A DNA stretch of 8,583 nt from UBA7359 sp047618295 (GTDB taxonomy: Bacteria; Pseudomonadota; Gammaproteobacteria; Eutrophobiales; Eutrophobiaceae): positions 1 to 8,583 of the forward strand of contig JBLHKL010000094.1 in the NCBI GenBank assembly GCA_047618295.1, given 5' to 3'. A program made the position numbers and the translations under genes. The notes beneath the pieces were generated by a model that searched no databases, was not told the DNA's origin, and saw only the letters and a list, made by a program, of their open reading frames with translations. This document shows positions 1 through 6,350 of the stretch, piece after piece (the stretch's first letter is position 1; each line of letters starts with the position of its first letter).

Positions 1-376
1 ATACAACTATATCACCTCGTGCAGGGGTCTTGTTGTCTACAATTTTATTATGGATAACAGGTAAGCGAATACCATAGTCAAATTTATTGACCAATATAAA
101 ATCACCAATTAATAAGGTCGGCATCATAGAGCCTGATGGGATTTTAAAGGGTTCAAAAATAAAAGATCGTAGAATCAATACAATTAAGAAGATCGGGAAA
201 AATGATTTTGCATATTCGACAAATAATGGTAGTTGTAATTGTTCTGTATTGTCAGCATCTTTGCCGTCCGCAGCTTTCCTTTCTCGACGAGGGACAAATA
301 CTAGGCTATCGATCAGCCAAATAATTCCACTGCTAAAGGTCAAAAATACCAATAAAGCTGAAAAATCGAAATTCAT
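1..376 (-). CDS. lepB: Signal peptidase I, N-terminal 125 residues (3' end beyond window)
   Basis: Type I signal peptidase of the inner membrane, which cleaves signal peptides from exported preproteins with a Ser-Lys dyad. The ATG at 376-374 overlaps the lepA stop as ATGA, and AGGA lies 8 bases upstream within the lepA tail, so the start is well supported and translation is probably coupled. Two hydrophobic segments are visible, at about residues 5-22 and 58-76, separated by a charged loop (RRERK...), which is the usual LepB topology. Next comes the signature PSGSMMPTLLIGDFILVNKF, in which Ser83 should be the nucleophile, and then RGDIVV at the window edge. The catalytic Lys and the rest of the periplasmic domain lie outside the window, so intactness cannot be judged. 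lepA-lepB adjacency is typical of Gammaproteobacteria. Confidence 0.96.
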   Translation of the reverse strand, partial: MNFDFSALLVFLTFSSGIIWLIDSLVFVPRRERKAADGKDADNTEQLQLPLFVEYAKSFFPIFLIVLILRSFIFEPFKIPSGSMMPTLLIGDFILVNKFDYGIRLPVIHNKIVDNKTPARGDIVV

Positions 377-2181
377 TTATCTTTTCCTACATGAAGAATT
401 GCCATAAAGGCTGATTGTGGTATCTCTACTGAACCGAATTGCTTCATACGTTTTTTACCTGCTTTTTGTTTTTCTAGCAATTTACGTTTACGAGAAATAT
501 CCCCACCATAGCATTTCGCAGTCACATTCTTTCTCAGCGCTTTAACCGTCTGTCTAGCCAAAATTTTTGAACCAATCGCGGCTTGTATCGCCACTTCGTA
601 CATTTGACGAGGTATAAATTCCTTCATCTTCTCAGTCAACTCGCGTCCCCTGCTGATTGATTGATCCTGATGTACGATGCAAGAAAGGGCATCTACATGT
701 TCATTATTTATCAGAATATCAAGTTTGACCAATTTGGCTGCTTCAAAACGATTAAAACTATAGTCAAACGAGGCAAAACCGCGGCTAACAGATTTAAGAC
801 GGTCAAAGAAATCAACAACGACCTCGCTCATAGGTAACTCAAATGACAAAGATATCTGTTTTCCTAAGTATTGTAACTTTTTTTGTACGCCCCGTTTTTC
901 TATACATAAGGTGAGAACATTACCTAAATACTCTTGTGGGACAAGAATGTCTGCAGTAATGATAGGTTCTCGAATTTCGAGAATTTTATTAGGCGGAGGA
1001 AGTTTTGCTGGGTTATCTATACTGATGATTTCATTATTTGTAGAAAGAACCTCATATATTACTGTAGGCGCCGATATTATTAAGCCAAGGTCATATTCTC
1101 TTTCCAGGCGTTCTTGAACAATCTCCATGTGTAGCATACCAAGAAAACCACAACGGAATCCAAAGCCTAGGGCCTGTGATGATTCGGGTTCGTAATGAAG
1201 TGCTGCATCATTCAGTCTAAGCTTTCCGAGAGCTTCTCTAAAAGATTCATAATCAGATGAATCAATTGGAAATAATCCTGAAAATACTCGTGGTTGAATC
1301 GTTTGAAAACCGGGTAAAGCTTCTACTGAGGGCGCTTCTGTAAGCGTTAAAGTGTCTCCGACTGGCGCACCATCTATTTCTTTGATACCTGCAACTACAT
1401 AGCCAACTTCACCAGTATTAAGAACCTTTTTGGGATTGCGTTTAGGTGTGAATGTCCCAACTTGATCAACCAGAAAGTCTCTTCCCGTTGACATTATTCT
1501 GATTTTCTTACCAACATCCAACTGCCCATCAATTATGCGTACTAAGGAGACTACGCCAAGATAGTTATCAAACCATGAATCAATGATTAGCGCCTTCAAA
1601 GGACCTTCTGAATTTCCTTTTGGGGGCGGAATTTTAATTACCAATTCTTCTAATAGTTCTTTTATACCCTCACCTGTTTTCGCGCTAACGCGCAAGGCAT
1701 CTTGTGCGTCTATACCAATTATTTCTTCAATTTCATTAATAACACGCTCAGGTTCTGCCGATGGCAGGTCAATTTTATTTAATACAGGCAATACTTCAAG
1801 GTCATTATTTATAGCTGTTAAGCAATTAGCGACACTTTGAGCTTCAACACCCTGCGCAGCATCAACAACGAGCAAAGCTCCTTCACATGCCGCCAATGAG
1901 CGTGACACCTCATAACTAAAGTCCACATGTCCTGGTGTATCAATAATATTAAATTGATATTGCTCACCATTATTGGCTTCATAATAAAGAGTAACGCTTT
2001 GTGCTTTTATTGTAATACCCCGTTCTCGCTCAATATCCATCGAGTCCAGTACTTGTTCAGACATCTCACGTTCCGTTAAAGCACCGCACATTTGTATAAA
2101 TCTATCTGCCAGTGTCGATTTACCATGGTCAATGTGGGCAATAATTGAGAAATTTCGTATGTGCTGCATTAATTGTGTCAC
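373..2181 (-). CDS. lepA: Elongation factor 4 (LepA), ribosome-associated translational GTPase
   Basis: Full-length LepA/EF-4 of 602 residues (E. coli 599), a cytoplasmic GTPase related to EF-G that acts on ribosomes; the family is linked to back-translocation and to ribosome assembly or initiation. The GTPase motifs are all present: AHIDHGKST (15-23), RERGIT (52-57), DTPGH (81-85), NKID (135-138) and SAK (166-168). EF-G-like domains follow, then the LepA-specific C-terminal domain with YGGDISRKRKLLEKQKAGKK and the ending SVEIPQSAFMAIL. The longest frame begins with GTG at 2181. The ATG at 2169-2167 (Met5) gives MQHIRNFSII, which matches the usual family start better; neither start has a strong Shine-Dalgarno sequence. 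The gene follows the glutaredoxin-like gene after about 100 bp and overlaps lepB by 4 bp. Confidence 0.98.
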   Translation of the reverse strand: MTQLMQHIRNFSIIAHIDHGKSTLADRFIQMCGALTEREMSEQVLDSMDIERERGITIKAQSVTLYYEANNGEQYQFNIIDTPGHVDFSYEVSRSLAACEGALLVVDAAQGVEAQSVANCLTAINNDLEVLPVLNKIDLPSAEPERVINEIEEIIGIDAQDALRVSAKTGEGIKELLEELVIKIPPPKGNSEGPLKALIIDSWFDNYLGVVSLVRIIDGQLDVGKKIRIMSTGRDFLVDQVGTFTPKRNPKKVLNTGEVGYVVAGIKEIDGAPVGDTLTLTEAPSVEALPGFQTIQPRVFSGLFPIDSSDYESFREALGKLRLNDAALHYEPESSQALGFGFRCGFLGMLHMEIVQERLEREYDLGLIISAPTVIYEVLSTNNEIISIDNPAKLPPPNKILEIREPIITADILVPQEYLGNVLTLCIEKRGVQKKLQYLGKQISLSFELPMSEVVVDFFDRLKSVSRGFASFDYSFNRFEAAKLVKLDILINNEHVDALSCIVHQDQSISRGRELTEKMKEFIPRQMYEVAIQAAIGSKILARQTVKALRKNVTAKCYGGDISRKRKLLEKQKAGKKRMKQFGSVEIPQSAFMAILHVGKDK

Positions 2182-2281
2182 TTATGTGTGTTGTCTAACT
2201 GTTTGTTTACAAAACGCGCGATTCTATACGATCTTATTCAGACCATAAATCAATTATGGAAATATATATGAGATTTAAAGA
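2182..2281 (-). promoter_or_regulatory. Gap upstream of lepA with a possible promoter and a small hairpin
   Basis: This 100-bp spacer is one of the larger gaps in the minus-strand cluster. On the minus strand it holds a -10-like TATAGA (2228-2223) and a possible -35, TTGATT (2253-2248), but the 19-bp spacing is longer than ideal. The inverted repeat CCATAA-N5-TTATGG (2243-2259) covers the putative -35. Its stem is short and AT-rich and no T-run follows in either direction, so it is not a convincing terminator. A lepA promoter is inferred, not shown. Confidence 0.25.
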
Positions 2282-2536
2282 CTAAACTGCATCTTTAAAG
2301 TGGTTTAAAAGCATTTGCTCTTCAAGATGATATTGACAGATCTCTTTGTCTCCCTCAGCAAGTAAAGGAATACGAGCAGCAAACCTTTCGGTTAATTCTG
2401 AGTCATGCTCTATATCAATTATTTCTACTTTGAAATTGTATTGATTTTGCCATGGTTTTAAAGCATCCCGCATTTCATGACACAAACAGCAATCTTCCCT
2501 TGAATAGATTATCAGCGTCCGTTCAGCATTATTCAT
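2282..2536 (-). CDS. Glutaredoxin-like thiol-redox protein (DUF836-type, CCLC motif)
   Basis: Small cytoplasmic protein of the glutaredoxin-like (DUF836) type, with a thioredoxin-fold pattern: beta strand TLIIYSRE, then a Cys motif at the start of a helix (CCLCHEMRDAL), strand VEIIDIE, and the IPLL segment expected for the cis-proline loop. The preferred start is the ATG at 2536-2534 (84 residues), whose first bases overlap the mucD stop as ATGAATAA. An in-frame TTG at 2551 would add five residues. Neither start has a Shine-Dalgarno sequence, so coupling to mucD translation is likely. In 84-residue numbering the cysteines are Cys16, Cys17 and Cys19, giving a CxxC overlapped by an extra Cys. 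The substrate is unknown. Glutaredoxin-like genes between mucD and lepA occur in other Gammaproteobacteria. Confidence 0.85.
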   Translation of the reverse strand: MNNAERTLIIYSREDCCLCHEMRDALKPWQNQYNFKVEIIDIEHDSELTERFAARIPLLAEGDKEICQYHLEEQMLLNHFKDAV

Positions 2537-3953
2537 CAATTTTAAGAGCAAGGAAAATTGGACCGCCGCGACGCTGTATAAGCACCGGTATTGATCGCCC
2601 CTTAGGTAATTCTTTAACTATCTCGTAAAAGTGAGATGAATCCTTTATTTTAATATTATTCAAAAGAAGAATTATGTCTCCTTGGCGTATGCCCGCTTTT
2701 TGTGCTGGTCCTGTATTTATATTTTCTACCAAGATGCCATTATCTTCGAGATCGAGCTCTTTTATCTGTTCATCAGTCAAATCTTTAGCGATGACATTTA
2801 AGGCATTTTCATCAGGTCTTGATGAGGTAGTTGAAGCTTTGGCAATGACTTCATCATCAGTGGGTAACTCTGATATTTTAACTTGGATAGTTTTATGTTT
2901 AGACCGACGTATAATATCAACAGAAACTGTTGTATCGACCAACGTGGCCCCAACTAATGGCGGCAAGTCTGAAGAAAAACTGACCTTACCACCATTGAAC
3001 TTGATTACAATATCTCCTACTTCTATCCCTGCTTTTTCTGCTGGGCCATTAGGCAAGACCTTTGCTATTAATGCTCCGTGAGGATGGTCCATGTCAAAAG
3101 ATTCAGCTAATTCACGTGTTACATCTTGTATTAGGACTCCGAGCCAACCTCTACTTACGCGGCCTTTATTTTTTAATTGTTTATAGACATTTTCAACTAC
3201 ATTAACCGGGACCGCAAAGGACAAGCCCATGAAACCGCCTGTTCGGCTATAAATCTGCGAATTAACACCTATAACCTCTCCATCCAGATTAAATAATGGA
3301 CCACCTGAATTTCCTGGATTAATGGCAACATCGGTTTGAATAAATGGCACATAATTTTCATTTGGTAGACTGCGACCAATTGCACTAATGATGCCTGCTG
3401 TTACTGATGCGTCAAAACCGAATGGAGAACCAATTGCTAAGACCCATTCTCCTACTTTGATGTTTGAAGAATTCCCAAGTTTCAATATGGGCAAGCTCGT
3501 CGCTTCAATTTTTAAAACTGCAATATCACTTCTTTCATCGCTGCCAATTAATTCGGCAACAAACTCACGTCTATCATTTAAACGGACGATAATTTCTTCG
3601 GCATCTTTTACTACATGGTGATTTGTTATCACGTATCCATCTTGAGAAATGATAAATCCTGAGCCTAAAGATGAGCGCTCTTGTGATGGTCCTTGACCTT
3701 CAGGTATTTCACCAAAGTATTTTTTAAAAAAATCATGAAAAGGACTATCTTCGGGGATATCTGGCAAGTTGTACCCAGGTGGCAAACCGCCAGCTGCAGC
3801 ACGGGTGCTTTTTGCACTTGTACTGATATTCACGACTGCCGCAGCGTTTTCGGTAACTAGACCAGTGAAATCAGGCAGTGCCCGTGCATACCCTAGGGTG
3901 GTATGCAATAGAAAGAATAAACTTAAAAATGGTATAAATAATTTTTGCTGCAT
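2529..3953 (-). CDS. mucD: Periplasmic HtrA/DegP-type serine protease MucD
   Basis: Periplasmic serine endoprotease/chaperone of the HtrA family. From the ATG at 3953 the product has 474 residues, the length of Pseudomonas MucD, and opens with a clear signal peptide (MQQKLFIPFLSLFFLLHTTL) with predicted cleavage at ARA/LPDF. The catalytic triad is visible: His113 (TNHHVV), Asp143 (SDIAVLK) and Ser216 (GNSGGP). Two PDZ domains follow, at about 268-360 (RGWLGV...GPAEKAGIEVGDIV) and 383-474 (GPAQKAGIRQGDIILLLNN). An upstream in-frame ATG at 3998 would add 15 polar residues before the signal peptide and is less likely. Two PDZ domains favour MucD/DegP over the single-PDZ DegS/AlgW that cleaves RseA. 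The gene follows rseB after about 100 bp. Its family restrains sigma-E activation by clearing misfolded proteins. Confidence 0.96.
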   Translation of the reverse strand: MQQKLFIPFLSLFFLLHTTLGYARALPDFTGLVTENAAAVVNISTSAKSTRAAAGGLPPGYNLPDIPEDSPFHDFFKKYFGEIPEGQGPSQERSSLGSGFIISQDGYVITNHHVVKDAEEIIVRLNDRREFVAELIGSDERSDIAVLKIEATSLPILKLGNSSNIKVGEWVLAIGSPFGFDASVTAGIISAIGRSLPNENYVPFIQTDVAINPGNSGGPLFNLDGEVIGVNSQIYSRTGGFMGLSFAVPVNVVENVYKQLKNKGRVSRGWLGVLIQDVTRELAESFDMDHPHGALIAKVLPNGPAEKAGIEVGDIVIKFNGGKVSFSSDLPPLVGATLVDTTVSVDIIRRSKHKTIQVKISELPTDDEVIAKASTTSSRPDENALNVIAKDLTDEQIKELDLEDNGILVENINTGPAQKAGIRQGDIILLLNNIKIKDSSHFYEIVKELPKGRSIPVLIQRRGGPIFLALKIDE

Positions 3954-3996
3954 TATTGATATTCCGTGATAGGTCGTTATCTGATTACTCTCTGTC

Positions 3997-4012
3997 ATTA
4001 GTCATGACTGAT
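3997..4012. repeat. Near-perfect 16-bp palindrome upstream of mucD
   Basis: The core AGTCATGACT (4000-4009) is a perfect 10-bp palindrome. It extends to 16 bp with one mismatched pair (T3999/G4010). It covers the upstream alternative mucD ATG and lies 44 bp before the preferred one. Next to it is a tandem ACTAAG-ACTAAG-AC (4013-4026). It could be an operator for a dimeric regulator or a chance palindrome; no matching regulator is recognised. Confidence 0.3.
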
Positions 4013-4056
4013 ACTAAGACTAAGACATTCTAAAGGTTGCTAATAATTGGAAATAC

Positions 4057-5034
4057 TTAATGATAGGACTTTACTGAATCTGCCATTAATTTAACAGTGC
4101 TTTTAGGTACTTCGCCTACTGCTGTGATCTGATACCCACCTGCAAAAACTGCGTAAGTATTAACACCCCCAAAATTTGATGCGCCAACTACAATATCGGG
4201 TTGTTTATTTAATTTTTCAACATAAATAGAAACCATAGCTAAGCCATCACTATAAACTAGGTGTTCAACAGGCATTCGACTCGTCAACATGGGTTCTTTC
4301 GATTGTTCGCTCATAGAAAACCCTGCTGGCATCCAGGTAACCTTCCATTGTTTCTCACTTTCATTTGCGTCTAAAGCGTCATTAGGTGAGTTTTTATACC
4401 AGGTAAAACCTTCAGCGGCTGTTGATGGCTCTAATAGAGCATCATCAATGTCATCTAGTACATTCAATTGAGCAAACATAATTTGTTCGAGTGTGACGCC
4501 TAACTGATTCTTGAGTTCTGACTTAAGCAACAATTTAGATTGCTTGTCTATCCACAATTGGTAGCCGTAACGATACTTGTCGATAGGCCTGATATTAATA
4601 ATCCATGCATCTAAGCCTGCAATGCGATCTTCACCGGCAATTTCAAAAATATAAAAATCAGAAATTGATTTGATTGGTTGTGGTAAATAGGTAGAGACAA
4701 GCTTTCCTAAACGGCTCTTCTCAACAACAACAGCTTTATTCTCAGGGAAATAACACCTGACCTGGTCTTTATCCCGTATAACCTCTCTTGCATGACCCGT
4801 CAGTGAGATTAAACGTTCGAATGACTCTCCGTTGCCAGATTTATGGATAATTCTCATGGTGTCCATTTGCTTGCCTATGCTGTAGACAAAGACGCCATCA
4901 TAATTTAAAGATCGGCTTGCTGCCGACATTTCATCTAGCAAGACCTGTGGCTCTGGTAGATTGTCAGCTGAATAAACAGTGTGCACACTCCCGACGAGAA
5001 GCGCTGCCAGAAGATATAATGATTGATACTTCAA
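4057..5034 (-). CDS. rseB: Sigma-E regulatory protein RseB/MucB (periplasmic)
   Basis: Periplasmic partner of RseA that protects it from proteolysis and senses envelope damage (lipoprotein- or LPS-type signals in the family). The 325 residues (E. coli 318) begin with a signal peptide, MKYQSLYLLAALLVGSVHTV, probably cleaved near YSA/DN (residue 23). The N-terminal LolA/LolB-like domain (about 24-210) carries the family pattern NYDGVFVYS (44-52). The C-terminal domain (about 230-325) ends in the typical GGVNTYAVFAGGYQITAVGE stretch. The start is a TTG at 5034-5032. The codon just upstream in frame is TAG, and no in-frame ATG occurs before the mature domain, so TTG is effectively forced. AGGA lies about 11 bases upstream, inside the end of rseA. 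The gene begins 6 bp after the rseA stop, implying coupled expression. Confidence 0.95.
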   Translation of the reverse strand: MKYQSLYLLAALLVGSVHTVYSADNLPEPQVLLDEMSAASRSLNYDGVFVYSIGKQMDTMRIIHKSGNGESFERLISLTGHAREVIRDKDQVRCYFPENKAVVVEKSRLGKLVSTYLPQPIKSISDFYIFEIAGEDRIAGLDAWIINIRPIDKYRYGYQLWIDKQSKLLLKSELKNQLGVTLEQIMFAQLNVLDDIDDALLEPSTAAEGFTWYKNSPNDALDANESEKQWKVTWMPAGFSMSEQSKEPMLTSRMPVEHLVYSDGLAMVSIYVEKLNKQPDIVVGASNFGGVNTYAVFAGGYQITAVGEVPKSTVKLMADSVKSYH

Positions 5035-5040
5035 CTAATA

Positions 5041-5613
5041 CTATTCCTGTGTTTCTATTGTGACTAGCCTTACATAAGGCAAAATCCCATTCATGCTGCC
5101 ATTACTTCGATACTCATTATGGTTCATTAAATAATTGTTAAGGCGCTGGTTAGCAACGTCTTCTGGAGTATCCGATTTTCTAACAGATGCAGGTAACACC
5201 TGAGCGTTTGGGAAACTAAAAGTTTGAGATTGCGGTGCTGTAGTATTTGCTGCGAGAGTCGGTGTAGTAGAAACCGAATTAGAGTCGTTGCTATTTTGAA
5301 CACTAAATACAGCAGCCATCGCAACTGATGCTGCAATAGCAAAGCCTGCGAGTGGTTTTAAGTTAAATTGTTTAGTTTTTTGAGGGGCAAGAACTGTAGG
5401 TTCATTGCGAAGTGCATTACTTACTGATGTAGAAATTTGGCTTGAGATTTTTTCTGGTAGTTGTTCGCGCAGACAATCTCCAATTAGATGATAGCGTGAC
5501 CATGTCTCTTTCATCTCTTGGTTATGAATTAGCTCATCAAAGACATTATCGCTATTACCTTCGTATTCACCATCGATTAATGCTGACAGTTCTTCGTTGT
5601 TATGTTCGCTCAT
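5041..5613 (-). CDS. rseA: Sigma-E anti-sigma factor RseA/MucA (inner membrane)
   Basis: Single-pass inner-membrane anti-sigma factor that binds RpoE in the cytoplasm and RseB in the periplasm and is destroyed by sequential proteolysis under envelope stress. It has 190 residues. The N-terminal anti-sigma domain (about 1-75) contains EELSALIDGEYEGN and TWSRYHLIGDCLR. One transmembrane helix spans about 86-105 (KPLAGFAIAASVAMAAVF). A Ser/Thr/Asn-rich linker (about 106-150) leads to a conserved periplasmic tail with RLNNYLMNHNEYRS and LPYVRLV, as in MucA-type proteins. The ATG at 5613 has a weak upstream AGG and lies 16 bp after the rpoE stop. The C-terminus is intact, unlike the mucA truncations found in mucoid Pseudomonas isolates. 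Confidence 0.96.
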   Translation of the reverse strand: MSEHNNEELSALIDGEYEGNSDNVFDELIHNQEMKETWSRYHLIGDCLREQLPEKISSQISTSVSNALRNEPTVLAPQKTKQFNLKPLAGFAIAASVAMAAVFSVQNSNDSNSVSTTPTLAANTTAPQSQTFSFPNAQVLPASVRKSDTPEDVANQRLNNYLMNHNEYRSNGSMNGILPYVRLVTIETQE

Positions 5614-5629
5614 ATGTTTAGCCTATATT

Positions 5630-6208
5630 TCAATTTTGCAGTAATGGACTCATCTTTTCATCAATTGCTTCACGGGCGCGAAATATTCTAGACCTAACGG
5701 TACCAATAGGACATTCCATAACACTCGCGATTTCTTCATAACTCAAGCCTTCTACTTCTCTCAGCATGATTGCTGTTTTTAAATCTTCGGGCAAATCTTC
5801 AATAGCCTTCAAAACAGTTCCCTGTAATTCATCTTTAAGCAATAAATTTTCAGGTGTTGCCTGTTCTATTAGAGCACTATTACCTTCAATTTGTTCAATC
5901 TCCGATACATCATAATCGCTTGACCTTGGCCGACGTGATTGTACAGCAAGGTGATTTTTTGCTGTATTAACCGCAATTCGATAAAGCCAAGTATAAAATG
6001 CACTATCACCACGAAAATTAGGTAATGCGCGATAAGCTTTTATAAATGCTTCTTGTGTGACATCCAAAGCATCACTATGGTTCCTGACAAATCGCAAAAC
6101 TAGGTTAACTATTCGCTGCTGATATTTAAGCACAAGCAGATCATAGGCAGCTTTTTCGCCATTTTTGACCCGTTCTATGAGCTCTTTGTCTGTAACTTTA
6201 TTGGCCAT
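5630..6208 (-). CDS. rpoE: RNA polymerase sigma factor RpoE (AlgU/sigma-E type ECF)
   Basis: Extracytoplasmic-function sigma factor for the envelope stress response, held inactive by the RseA encoded next. It has 192 residues (E. coli 191). Region 2 spans about 20-95 and includes ALDVTQEAFIKAYRALPNF and the -10-recognition segment FYTWLYRIAVNTAKNHL. A variable linker (about 96-125) follows, then region 4 (about 128-185) with the helix-turn-helix LSYEEIASVMECPIGTVRSR that reads the -35 element. The ATG at 6208 is preceded by a good Shine-Dalgarno (AGAGGA, 8-base spacer). It is the first gene of the minus-strand cluster. No clear GGAACTT-type autoregulated sigma-E promoter was found in the 142 bp upstream. 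Confidence 0.98.
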   Translation of the reverse strand: MANKVTDKELIERVKNGEKAAYDLLVLKYQQRIVNLVLRFVRNHSDALDVTQEAFIKAYRALPNFRGDSAFYTWLYRIAVNTAKNHLAVQSRRPRSSDYDVSEIEQIEGNSALIEQATPENLLLKDELQGTVLKAIEDLPEDLKTAIMLREVEGLSYEEIASVMECPIGTVRSRIFRAREAIDEKMSPLLQN

Positions 6209-6350
6209 CTGGCCTATCCTCTTGTGCTATTATTTGATATGTCGCAATGTAAAATGGGCTGTTTGATTTTGTGCACTTGCTTTGCAAATTATATTAGTAT
6301 TCAACAATCAAAGGCTTAGATAAAAAAATGGCAATACTACCTTAAGTAAG
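6209..6350. promoter_or_regulatory. Divergent rpoE/nadB promoter region
   Basis: This 142-bp AT-rich spacer separates the divergent starts of rpoE and nadB and must hold promoters for both unless transcription enters from further away. On the minus strand a perfect -10 TATAAT occurs at 6293-6288, but no good -35 lies 16-18 bp upstream. The same bases read TATATT on the plus strand (6290-6295), so the two -10 elements may overlap. Small dyads, GTGCAC and TTTGCAAA (6281-6288), lie beside them. The rpoE ribosome-binding site (AGAGGA) is at 6222-6217. Before nadB only a weak TAAG precedes the ATG. Promoter assignments are tentative. Confidence 0.45.

Noticed and set aside
87..407. Plus-strand open frame of 106 codons across the lepB start
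   Set aside because: It is antisense to lepB and the end of lepA, both clearly recognised, and its translation resembles no family.
2274..2298. TTTAAAG/CTTTAAA inverted repeat over the end of the glutaredoxin-like gene, considered as a terminator
   Set aside because: The 7-bp stem is almost all A-T with a 12-base loop and no following T-run on the minus strand.
2674..3081. Plus-strand open frame of 135 codons inside mucD
   Set aside because: It lies antisense to the MucD PDZ domains, which are strongly conserved in the minus frame; it is a shadow frame.
2529..3998. Longer mucD start at 3998
   Set aside because: It would place 15 polar residues before an otherwise canonical signal peptide and has no Shine-Dalgarno; the ATG at 3953 gives the normal MucD length of 474.
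5127..5342. Second minus-strand frame inside rseA
   Set aside because: It is an out-of-frame, Leu-rich reading of the RseA transmembrane/linker region with no independent start signal.
6209..6350. Sigma-E autoregulated promoter (GGAACTT/TCAAA type) for rpoE
   Set aside because: TCAAA-like -10 motifs occur on the minus strand, but no GGAACTT-like -35 lies at the right distance from either.
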